NCBI GenBank assembly: GCA_007128045.1
Contig: SKYG01000101.1
Span: forward strand, 1 to 9,184
DNA length: 9,184 nucleotides
Direction of reading: 5' to 3'
Origin: Bacteroidales bacterium
GTDB taxonomy: Bacteria > Bacteroidota > Bacteroidia > Bacteroidales > UBA7960
Of this stretch, positions 1 to 5,957 are shown in pieces. The translations under genes and the position numbers were made by a program. The notes below the pieces were generated by a model, which saw only the letters and a list, made by a program, of their open reading frames with translations, made no database searches and was not told the DNA's origin. Numbering within the stretch: position 1 is the stretch's first letter; each line of letters opens with the position of its first letter.

Positions 1-180
1 CTCTGCCACCGTTTGAGCCAATGAAGTCCCGGATGGCTCAGATGAGCCATTACCAGCAACGATAAAAGCGTAGCCATTGGGTGTATCAAAAGCGTGATGA
101 ATATGCCGGGGTAACTGCCCCATTTTATTTACATGGATGTGTCCGGCATATTCAAAATATCTTAGCTTTTTTGTGGACAT
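1..180 (-). CDS. Unidentified protein, N-terminal 60 residues only (cut by window edge)
   Basis: An open minus-strand frame runs from an ATG at 178-180 out of the window and reads MSTKKLRYFEYAGHIHVNKM, then about 40 more residues. A second in-frame ATG (Met20) lies at 121-123 after an A-rich stretch and could be the true start. An in-frame TAA lies a short way upstream of the first ATG, so the gene does not extend further. It follows rsmA on the same strand after 85 bases. I do not recognise it securely. The segment GYAFIVAGNG followed by a Ser/Gly-rich stretch and LAQTVAE loosely recalls the VADGMGG...E region of PP2C-type phosphatases. However, the metal-binding Asp of that motif is absent, so this is only a weak resemblance. 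Sixty residues are too few to assign a function. Confidence 0.5.
   Translation of the reverse strand, partial: MSTKKLRYFEYAGHIHVNKMGQLPRHIHHAFDTPNGYAFIVAGNGSSEPSGTSLAQTVAE
33..50. repeat. Perfect 7-bp inverted repeat inside the partial ORF
   Basis: The half-sites ATGGCTC (33-39) and GAGCCAT (44-50) are exact reverse complements separated by AGAT, giving a stable tetraloop hairpin. A further TGAGCCA heptamer occurs at 14-20, so this motif appears three times (two direct, one inverted) within 37 bases. It lies in what would be codons 44-50 of the partial ORF. No T-run follows on either strand, so it is not a terminator. Function unknown; it may be coincidental. Confidence 0.35.
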
Positions 181-195
181 AGACACAGACAAGTT

Positions 196-211
196 TTGTA
201 TAAAAATACAA
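196..211. repeat. 6-bp inverted repeat upstream of the partial ORF
   Basis: TTGTAT (196-201) and ATACAA (206-211) are exact reverse complements around AAAA, about 16 bases upstream of the first ATG of the leftmost ORF and within the 85-base gap after rsmA. It is AT-rich and could be an operator or a weak promoter element. A TATTTTTA on the minus strand here differs from TAnnTTTG only in the last base, and a TATAAT lies just upstream. No clear terminator for rsmA is seen in the gap. Confidence 0.3.
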
Positions 212-265
212 CATTATAAGAAATACCAAGCCATCCAACCAAGTAAATATACCAGATATAGGCTG

Positions 266-1051
266 CTATATACCTGTATAGGCGTGTTGACACATCTGTA
301 CAAAATCTGCAACACACATCTGCTCAGCACGTTTGCCACCCCATGCTGCGGGCAAGGCATCCCAATTAATGGCAACCGGCTTCAGCGCATTGCGAAGTGT
401 CTTTCGTCGCTGGTTGAAGGCAGTCTTTACTACCCGAAAAAACACGTTCTCATCGCAATCAAGCTGAATCCGTTCCTTTCTCTGCATCCTGATAACTACG
501 GATTTAACTTTGGGTGCAGGAATAAACACCTTTTCGCCAACGTAAAACAGCAACTCAACATCATAAAATGCCTGGGTTAACACACTCAATATCCCATAGA
601 CCTTACTGCCAGGTTCTGTCACGATTCTCACACCCACTTCACGCTGAAACATCCCCACCAGTTCGGGAACCAGTTGACGGTTTTCGAGCACCTTAAACAA
701 GATTTGAGTAGATATATTGTAGGGGAAGTTACCGATTACAGCAAAGCGATCCCCATCAAAACACTTACTCAGATCGAGTTTAAGAAAGTCAGCATGAATA
801 ATGCGGGGGTGAAAGTCTTTTAAGGATTCCTTTAGAAACGCAACGGATTCATCATCCACATCAACGCCGGCCCAATGGTAAGCAGGGTTAGTGATCAACC
901 ACTTTGTTAGCGCCCCTGTTCCCGGCCCTACTTCTAAAACATGGGAATAGCCACCAAAACCAGTCAGGCTGGCAGCAACCTTTCTGGCAATGTTCTCATC
1001 ATGCAGAAAATGTTGCCCCAAATGTTTTTTTGGTCGGAGGAAGTGGTTCAC
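266..1051 (-). CDS. rsmA: 16S rRNA (adenine1518-N6/adenine1519-N6)-dimethyltransferase RsmA (KsgA)
   Basis: This enzyme dimethylates two adjacent adenines in the 3'-terminal hairpin of 16S rRNA, using S-adenosylmethionine, late in 30S assembly. The 261-residue length is normal. The family N-terminal signature KKHLGQHFL is at residues 8-16. The AdoMet-binding motif I LEVGPGTGALT is near 39-49, and the acidic residues of motif II lie around 64-67. HADF is near 86-89, and the catalytic N-F/L-P-Y motif is present as NFPY at 108-111. The conserved QRRKTLRNAL of the C-terminal subdomain is present. The start codon is GTG (1049-1051), chosen because an AAGGG Shine-Dalgarno lies six bases upstream and because the protein then begins just before KKHLGQ, as in other RsmA proteins. 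It lies 47 bases after the TPR gene, probably in the same transcript. The stop is TAG. Confidence 0.96.
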   Translation of the reverse strand: MNHFLRPKKHLGQHFLHDENIARKVAASLTGFGGYSHVLEVGPGTGALTKWLITNPAYHWAGVDVDDESVAFLKESLKDFHPRIIHADFLKLDLSKCFDGDRFAVIGNFPYNISTQILFKVLENRQLVPELVGMFQREVGVRIVTEPGSKVYGILSVLTQAFYDVELLFYVGEKVFIPAPKVKSVVIRMQRKERIQLDCDENVFFRVVKTAFNQRRKTLRNALKPVAINWDALPAAWGGKRAEQMCVADFVQMCQHAYTGI

Positions 1052-1057
1052 AAAAAT

Positions 1058-1062
1058 CCCTT
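1058..1062 (-). promoter_or_regulatory. Shine-Dalgarno of rsmA
   Basis: The minus strand reads AAGGG, six bases before the GTG start of rsmA. It is one of the few clear Shine-Dalgarno sequences in this window and supports the non-ATG start. Confidence 0.6.
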
Positions 1063-1098
1063 GTTTTGAACTATTTTTTCTCGTCGGATATATGGGTA

Positions 1099-2991
1099 TC
1101 AGTTGATCAGGTCTCCCCTGAGTGCACGGAAACGGTTCCGGGCTGCCAGGTTATTCAGACTCCCTGGGTAATCGATCATGATTTTCTGATATAACGACAT
1201 CGCCTTCTCATGATCTTCAAATAGTTCCTCATGTAGCATGGCCCGTTTAAAAAGGGCCTCATCAGCGAGCAGCCCACGGGGAAATTGTTCAACAATTCTG
1301 GCAAGCAACGCATCGGCCTCAGCGTATTGACGCTTAATCAGATAAATTTCGGCTTTGGCAAAGATCACATCATCAACGATAGGATGTGCAGGAAATAGGC
1401 TGAGCAGAGAATCCAATGACACCAATGCTTCATCGTGCCGGTTCATAAAAATAAGTTTTTCAGCCCTGGCATACCTTAGCAATGCTTCTGTATTTCCATC
1501 AAAGCCAATATTATCCTGTATCCTCAGCGAAAGTCTCATGGCATCATTTGCGATCAGTCGCGAAGTGGCAGCCTTAAGTACGTCAAGCTGGGCGCGGGCC
1601 CAATCAAACTCTCCTATATAAAAAGATAAGCGGGCATTCTTAAAACGGGCCTCGTGGGCCAAAGGGTCGTCTCTGAATGTCTTATCCACCTCAGCGTACA
1701 ATAAGGTGGCATCCCACACATCTCCGGTCAGCACCAGAATATCAGCCAGTTCAATACGACATTCAGCCCGTACCCTGCTACTTACCTGAGGAATATTTAA
1801 CGTACTGTTTAATAAGTCTATAGCATGATCCGTATTGTTTAGATAGAAGGCCTGCAGCTTTGCCAGGTTACGCACCAGCCGCACCGTAACAGCATTAACT
1901 CCCAACTCTTCGAGTGCGTTGTTGTAGTCTTGTTCAACAGCGAGTAATTCTTCCGTTTCATAATTGTAGGAAGAGGTGATGGCCCGAAACCGTGCATCGA
2001 GAAATCCGGCCAGGCCCTCCATATAATAGGGTGCCTCCCTGCCTTTATCAAGGATATACTGATAAGCCTGCGCTGCTATGTCATACTGCTGGTTGTCGGT
2101 GCTCAGCCTTGCCACTTCAAGTACCCTTTCACCATCTTCACGAAACCTGCGATCCAGTGCCCTGGCTTGCATCAGAGCCATCCGGAAATCTTTTTGCTGA
2201 ACAGACAGCCATAGCAACATTTCAGGATACAAGGCGTTATTGGGATCAGACTGGGCACGGCCGAGTAACAGCCCCCTGAGGGCATCATTTCTGGAGAAAT
2301 TCGGATCATTGGATATGGCATCCTGAAGTATGCCCCTCACCTGCTCTGCCTGATCCACATTTTCTTCAAGATAGGTCAGGTACTCATTCATCATTGCCCT
2401 GAAGTTACCCATGCGTTCGTATACAGGAGCCAGGCGAAGGTGAAGTGGCTGGGAGGCACCAAGTAATTTTCTCCCCTGCAGGTATGTCTCAACCACCCTG
2501 TCGGTGTACCCCCTCTGGTTAAAGGCCTCTGCCAGGTTAACGACATGATGTAAGTCGGCACTCAGATCATTGATCAATCCATCAAACTGCCGCCTTGACT
2601 GCCGTGAATTTCCGGAGCGTTCCATAACCCATCCCATATCTACCTGAAAGCGAACCTGCTCAGGATTATCTCTGATCTGACTGCGAACCAGCCTTTCAGC
2701 CTTACGATAGTCTTCGAGCTCCAGCAGACAAACCAGGTAGTTGTTGTAAATAACCGGGGTGGGCCTTTCATTAAAAAGGTCTTCGTACAACACCACCGCC
2801 CGCTCATAATCTCCTTCACGGAAATACTGACCGGCGAGTAATTCATCGGTATTATCGACTGTTGTGGGTGCATCATCAGCACCATCAAGGCGTATTACCT
2901 GACCATCGGCACCCTCTGTCACAACATCCTGAGAGAGGGCTGAAACAGAAACAGCCAATACAATAAGGCAACTAAGAATAAAATGATTCAT
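1099..2991 (-). CDS. Secreted/periplasmic tetratricopeptide-repeat protein
   Basis: This is a 630-residue protein with an N-terminal signal peptide: a hydrophobic segment at residues 4-18 (FILSCLIVLAVSVSA) and likely cleavage after about residue 20, before QDVV. The mature part is an almost continuous alpha-solenoid of degenerate TPR units. Clear examples are YFREGDYERAVVLYEDLF (about 56-73), the helices around LLELEDYRKAERLV, and the last third, where KAEIYLIKRQYAEADALL and HEEDHEKAMSLYQKI-like units resemble BamD/YbgF repeats. No catalytic domain is visible, and the first cysteine is too close to the start to be a lipobox. TPR proteins are protein-protein scaffolds, and a periplasmic or outer-membrane-associated role is inferred from the signal peptide. 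It lies between serS (89-base gap) and rsmA (47-base gap) on the same strand. Its partner and process cannot be read from the sequence. Confidence 0.9.
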   Translation of the reverse strand: MNHFILSCLIVLAVSVSALSQDVVTEGADGQVIRLDGADDAPTTVDNTDELLAGQYFREGDYERAVVLYEDLFNERPTPVIYNNYLVCLLELEDYRKAERLVRSQIRDNPEQVRFQVDMGWVMERSGNSRQSRRQFDGLINDLSADLHHVVNLAEAFNQRGYTDRVVETYLQGRKLLGASQPLHLRLAPVYERMGNFRAMMNEYLTYLEENVDQAEQVRGILQDAISNDPNFSRNDALRGLLLGRAQSDPNNALYPEMLLWLSVQQKDFRMALMQARALDRRFREDGERVLEVARLSTDNQQYDIAAQAYQYILDKGREAPYYMEGLAGFLDARFRAITSSYNYETEELLAVEQDYNNALEELGVNAVTVRLVRNLAKLQAFYLNNTDHAIDLLNSTLNIPQVSSRVRAECRIELADILVLTGDVWDATLLYAEVDKTFRDDPLAHEARFKNARLSFYIGEFDWARAQLDVLKAATSRLIANDAMRLSLRIQDNIGFDGNTEALLRYARAEKLIFMNRHDEALVSLDSLLSLFPAHPIVDDVIFAKAEIYLIKRQYAEADALLARIVEQFPRGLLADEALFKRAMLHEELFEDHEKAMSLYQKIMIDYPGSLNNLAARNRFRALRGDLIN

Positions 2992-3080
2992 AAAAATAAG
3001 TAGCTAAAGAACAACACTAACCTGAATAAGAAGCATGAATCATCCAGGCTAAGGTAGAACGTTTTTACCAGAAAAATGTT

Positions 3081-4361
3081 TTAGCCGGCTATGGTTATCC
3101 TGTCGAAGTGGGTATAGGGGCGCAATGCTTCAGGGATACCTATTCCATCCCCAGACTGATTATTCTCGAGCAATGCCGCGACGATCCTGGGAAGTGCCAG
3201 AGCGCTTCCATTTAAGGTATGAGCCAGGGTATTCTTGCCGTCAGCACTACGGAAACGCAATTTCATCCGGTTCGACTGAAAGGTTTCAAAGTTTGAGATA
3301 GAGCTAACTTCAAGCCAGCGCTGCTGAGCCGCAGAATACACTTCCATGTCGTAGGTCAGTGCCGATGCAAAGCTCATGTCGCCCCCACAAAGTCTGACAA
3401 TTCTGAATGGCAGTTCCAGTTTACGAAGTAAGCCGGTTACATGCGAAACCATTTCCTCCAGTACCAGGTAGCTTTTTTCGGGATGGGCAATCTGAACGAT
3501 CTCTACCTTATCGAACTGATGCAATCTGTTTAACCCGCGAACATCTTTACCATACGACCCTGCCTCTCTTCTGAAACAGGAAGAATAGGCCGTGCTTTTT
3601 ACCGGAAGCTCACTCTCATCGAGAATGATATCGCGATAGAAGTTGGTGACAGGCACTTCGGCTGTAGGGATCAGATACAATTTATCGATAGGCACAAAAT
3701 ACATTTGCCCGTCTTTATCAGGAAGCTGTCCGGTGGCAAATGCCGATGCCTCGTTAACGAGCAGAGGAGGCTGAAACTCCGTATAGCCGGCAGCAACAGC
3801 TTCATCCAAAAAGAATGCGATCAATGCACGTTGCAGCTTGGCTCCCTGTCCCTTGTAAACGGGAAAACCAGCACCTGTAATTTTTGTACCAAGCTCAAAA
3901 TCAACAAGGTCATACAAACGGGCCAAGTCCCAATGAGGTACCGCGTTATCATCAAGAACGGGCACTTTCCCTTCACGTAATACCACCTCATTGTCGTCGG
4001 GCGTTGTGCCAGCGGGAACAGACTCGTGTGGCAGGTTCGGAAGCTGTACGAGCAGCTCATCCTGTTCTGTTGTAAGGGCATCAAGTGTATCCTGCAGTTC
4101 CTTGGATTGAGCCTTTAATAAGGCACTTCGTTCTTTCAGGATGCCGGCCTCTCCGGCATTTCCCTGCTGGTATAATTCGCCAATCTTTTTTGCCAGCAAT
4201 TTACCCTCCGCCAGCAGATCATCGAGTTGCTTGGTGGTTTGGCGTCGGTCAGAATCCACATCCAATAATCTGGATACAATACTGCTTGCGTCAAAATTTT
4301 TGGTTCTCAATCGCTCAATAACATCTGCTCCATTATTGCGAATTACTTGTATTTCAATCAT
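3081..4361 (-). CDS. serS: Seryl-tRNA synthetase (class II)
   Basis: Charges tRNA-Ser (and tRNA-Sec where present) with serine in the cytoplasm. The 426-residue length is typical. Residues 1-105 form the N-terminal domain, beginning MIEIQVIRNNGADVIERL, with a long charged coiled-coil arm (about 35-100) that binds the tRNA extra arm. The class II core follows. Motif 1 is around GAGFPVYKGQGAKLQRAL (163-180), the serine-binding TAE is at 233-235, and motif 2 FRREAGSYGKDVRGLNRLHQF runs from 263. Motif 3 is LNGSALALPRIVAALLENNQ (383-402) with its conserved Arg at 392. All expected catalytic signatures are present. It has its own candidate promoter directly after the rpmA terminator and lies upstream of the TPR gene, with which it may be co-transcribed. 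Confidence 0.98.
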   Translation of the reverse strand: MIEIQVIRNNGADVIERLRTKNFDASSIVSRLLDVDSDRRQTTKQLDDLLAEGKLLAKKIGELYQQGNAGEAGILKERSALLKAQSKELQDTLDALTTEQDELLVQLPNLPHESVPAGTTPDDNEVVLREGKVPVLDDNAVPHWDLARLYDLVDFELGTKITGAGFPVYKGQGAKLQRALIAFFLDEAVAAGYTEFQPPLLVNEASAFATGQLPDKDGQMYFVPIDKLYLIPTAEVPVTNFYRDIILDESELPVKSTAYSSCFRREAGSYGKDVRGLNRLHQFDKVEIVQIAHPEKSYLVLEEMVSHVTGLLRKLELPFRIVRLCGGDMSFASALTYDMEVYSAAQQRWLEVSSISNFETFQSNRMKLRFRSADGKNTLAHTLNGSALALPRIVAALLENNQSGDGIGIPEALRPYTHFDRITIAG

Positions 4362-4423
4362 TGCCAGGTTTGTCTTGAAAGGTTATCGTTTAAGGTTGCT
4401 TAGCAGGTCTGCTTAAAAAGAGA

Positions 4424-4431
4424 CAAAAATA
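4424..4431 (-). promoter_or_regulatory. Candidate -7 box of the serS promoter
   Basis: The minus strand reads TATTTTTG, an exact match to the Bacteroidota -7 element TAnnTTTG, 63 bases before the serS ATG. The expected -33 position falls in or next to the T-run of the upstream terminator and gives no clean TTTG at standard spacing, so support is from the -7 box and from position. In the leader, a short inverted repeat (AGCAG/CTGCT, 4401-4413) could form a small hairpin. Confidence 0.5.
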
Positions 4432-4440
4432 AGCATAAAT

Positions 4441-4470
4441 ATCAAAAAAAAATCCTGCCGTGGCAGGATT
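4441..4470 (-). terminator. Rho-independent terminator after rpmA
   Basis: On the minus strand, AATCCTGC and GCAGGATT form a perfect 8-bp stem around a CACG loop (4451-4470), followed directly by a run of T residues (4444-4452). It lies 35 bases past the rpmA stop and ends the rplU-rpmA transcript before serS. On the plus strand no T-run follows, so it acts in one direction. Confidence 0.92.
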
Positions 4471-4504
4471 GTCAGTATTTATAATAAGACCGTTCCCAAC
4501 ACTA

Positions 4505-4768
4505 TTATGTTGCTTCAGTAGGTTCAACCGACACATACGACTTGTTTCCGGCTTTTTTCTTAAAAACGACTGTCCCATCAGTAAGTGCAAATAAGGTATG
4601 GTCTTTGCCCATGCCTACATTCACTCCGGGATTATGGGTTGTTCCCCTTTGTCTGACGATGATATTGCCGGCAATGGCTACCTGACCACCAAATAACTTC
4701 ACACCTAGTCGTTTACTATGTGATTCGCGGCCATTGCGGCTGCTACCAGCTCCTTTTTTGTGTGCCAT
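4505..4768 (-). CDS. rpmA: 50S ribosomal protein L27
   Basis: A component of the large subunit whose flexible N-terminus reaches the peptidyl-transferase centre. The 87-residue protein begins MAHKKGAGSSRNGRESHSKR, followed by LGVKLFGGQ, the highly conserved start of the family. GNIIVRQRGT and VGMGKDHTLFAL follow in the usual order. Met1 is directly followed by the mature AHKKG sequence, so there is no cleavable N-terminal extension of the Firmicutes type. It lies 49 bases after rplU, the universal rplU-rpmA arrangement, and is followed by a strong terminator. Confidence 0.98.
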   Translation of the reverse strand: MAHKKGAGSSRNGRESHSKRLGVKLFGGQVAIAGNIIVRQRGTTHNPGVNVGMGKDHTLFALTDGTVVFKKKAGNKSYVSVEPTEAT

Positions 4769-4817
4769 GAGAATTTATTTTAGGAAGTTCAATGAATACT
4801 AATTAACAGGTACTTGA

Positions 4818-5129
4818 TCAGGCAAGTATTTCTTCTATCTGAATCTGAGTTAACGGCTGCCTGTGGCCATTCTTTTTCTGATACCCTTTCCTTCTTTTCT
4901 TTTTGAATACCAGAATTTTATCAGCCTTGACATGGGCCAGCACCTTTGCTTTGATGGTTACACCATCAACAACAGGGGTGCCTACCTGTATGTCAGAGCC
5001 ATTAGCAAACAGCAACACCTGATCCAGCTCTATCTCGCTGCCTTCTTCGCCGGTCATCAGGTTTACAAAGAGTTTCTGGTCCTTCTGAACCTTAAACTGC
5101 TGACCGCCTATTTCAACAATTGCGTACAT
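4818..5129 (-). CDS. rplU: 50S ribosomal protein L21
   Basis: A 23S rRNA-binding protein of the large subunit. The 103-residue protein begins MYAIVEIGGQQFKVQKDQ, the family's N-terminal signature. It carries the basic C-terminal stretch FKKKRRKGYQKKNGHRQPLT that contacts rRNA, and ends QIQIEEILA. It is the first gene of the rplU-rpmA operon and has a well-formed promoter 44 bases upstream. Confidence 0.98.
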   Translation of the reverse strand: MYAIVEIGGQQFKVQKDQKLFVNLMTGEEGSEIELDQVLLFANGSDIQVGTPVVDGVTIKAKVLAHVKADKILVFKKKRRKGYQKKNGHRQPLTQIQIEEILA

Positions 5130-5172
5130 TATCTTCGTTGAATTAAAATGAGTTACTTCATATATTGGGGTG

Positions 5173-5203
5173 CAAAGATAAATAAATTTTCAATTGTCGC
5201 AAT
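5173..5203 (-). promoter_or_regulatory. Bacteroidota-type promoter of rplU-rpmA
   Basis: On the minus strand, the -7 box TATCTTTG (5173-5180) matches TAnnTTTG exactly. The -33 box ATTG (5200-5203) lies exactly 19 bases upstream, the usual spacing for the housekeeping sigma factor of this phylum (consensus TTTG). Transcription would start near 5165, leaving a leader of about 36 bases. It is the best promoter in the window. Confidence 0.75.
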
Positions 5204-5255
5204 GAATTATTTAAAAAAAACACTGAAAAGCGCAGAATAAAAACCAGCAAAAGCG

Positions 5256-5945
5256 TTACAATTGGCGTATCCTCCTGTAAACGCACTGTTTGCTGGAGCA
5301 AAGTGTACATGGGTATTCACGGTAGGTTACCTCGTGTCCTATGCCAATTACCCCGCTGATAGACTTGACAGGCTGCATCAATGCTGATGGCGTAAGTGTT
5401 ACGCCGCAGGTAATGTTCTGAAACAGGGAAAACAATTTGTGCTGGTCGGCTACATTCCAATTGCAGTAGCCGGGGCTATAGCGGTTGGTTATGCGGTAAG
5501 TTTCCTTTTCAGCATCCTGTTTCAGGATTTGTTGTATGCGGTCTCCTGAAGCTTCAGCGATTGCGCTACCCATCACATCATACACATACCCTAGCACCGG
5601 ATTCTCACCCTGCAGCAATTGTGTGCATTTATCGCTGATGGTTTTACCTGCCGTGCAAATAAAAAATGCGAGGCGTTCAGACCCATTAAGCTCATTGCAA
5701 ACAGTTCTGCCAACCTGCAAATCAATTTCCCCGGCTATGACCTTTCCATGCTGATCATCTATCTTCACCTGATCCACAATCCGAAAAACAGCCCTGATGT
5801 CCTGGAGAGATTCAGAGAAATGCAATGCCTCCTGGAGGTAGCTGGCAAATGGTTCCGGCAAGTCGTACCTGGTGAATCCAAGTATTGAAACCACTTCATC
5901 AAGGTCTATAACCAACTCATCAAACTGAATATGAAATTCCTTCAT
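5256..5945 (-). CDS. Stand-alone MetH activation-domain homologue (candidate corrinoid reactivase)
   Basis: Resembles the C-terminal AdoMet-binding activation domain of B12-dependent methionine synthase, which reductively methylates inactive Co(II) corrinoid. Numbered from the upstream ATG at 5963, the AdoMet-binding motif RYSPGYCNWNV is at 161-171. The family stretch TPSALMQPVKSISGVIGIG is at 191-209. The C-terminus carries Cys219, Cys222 and Cys227 (CX2CX4C). I prefer the internal ATG at 5943-5945 (229 aa) because AAAGGGGG lies four bases upstream. The upstream ATG (235 aa) would overlap the preceding gene by 8 bases, and its extra residues VKGGS are just the translated Shine-Dalgarno. None of the homocysteine, folate or B12 domains of MetH is attached. 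Third gene of the corrinoid operon, it probably restores the corrinoid protein, with electrons from an unknown donor. The reactivase role is inferred. Confidence 0.85.
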   Translation of the reverse strand: MKEFHIQFDELVIDLDEVVSILGFTRYDLPEPFASYLQEALHFSESLQDIRAVFRIVDQVKIDDQHGKVIAGEIDLQVGRTVCNELNGSERLAFFICTAGKTISDKCTQLLQGENPVLGYVYDVMGSAIAEASGDRIQQILKQDAEKETYRITNRYSPGYCNWNVADQHKLFSLFQNITCGVTLTPSALMQPVKSISGVIGIGHEVTYREYPCTLCSSKQCVYRRIRQL

Positions 5946-5949
5946 ACTG

Positions 5950-5957
5950 CCCCCTTT
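5950..5957 (-). promoter_or_regulatory. Shine-Dalgarno that selects the internal start of the activation-domain gene
   Basis: The minus strand reads AAAGGGGG, ending four bases before the ATG at 5943-5945 and overlapping the stop codon of the preceding gene. Its strength, unusual for this window, favours that ATG over the one at 5961-5963. Confidence 0.55.

Noticed and set aside
257..283. Direct repeat TATAGGC flanking the end of rsmA
   Set aside because: Two 7-base copies 20 bases apart in AT-rich sequence, one inside the rsmA 3' end. This is expected by chance and has no associated element.
137..580. Plus-strand open frame of 147 codons opposite rsmA
   Set aside because: It lies almost wholly antisense to the well-supported rsmA gene, shows no recognisable domain and has a low-complexity, Cys/Tyr/Lys-rich start. 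It is a shadow frame.
2992..3080. Promoter or terminator between serS and the TPR gene
   Set aside because: Only one-mismatch versions of TAnnTTTG (TAGTGTTG) and very short stems are present, so nothing can be supported; co-transcription with serS is as likely.
5205..5255. Terminator after the activation-domain gene
   Set aside because: An eight-base T-run (minus strand, 5213-5220) follows the gene, but the preceding bases offer only a 3-bp CTG/CAG stem, too weak to call. The transcript may end here by another route or run into rplU.
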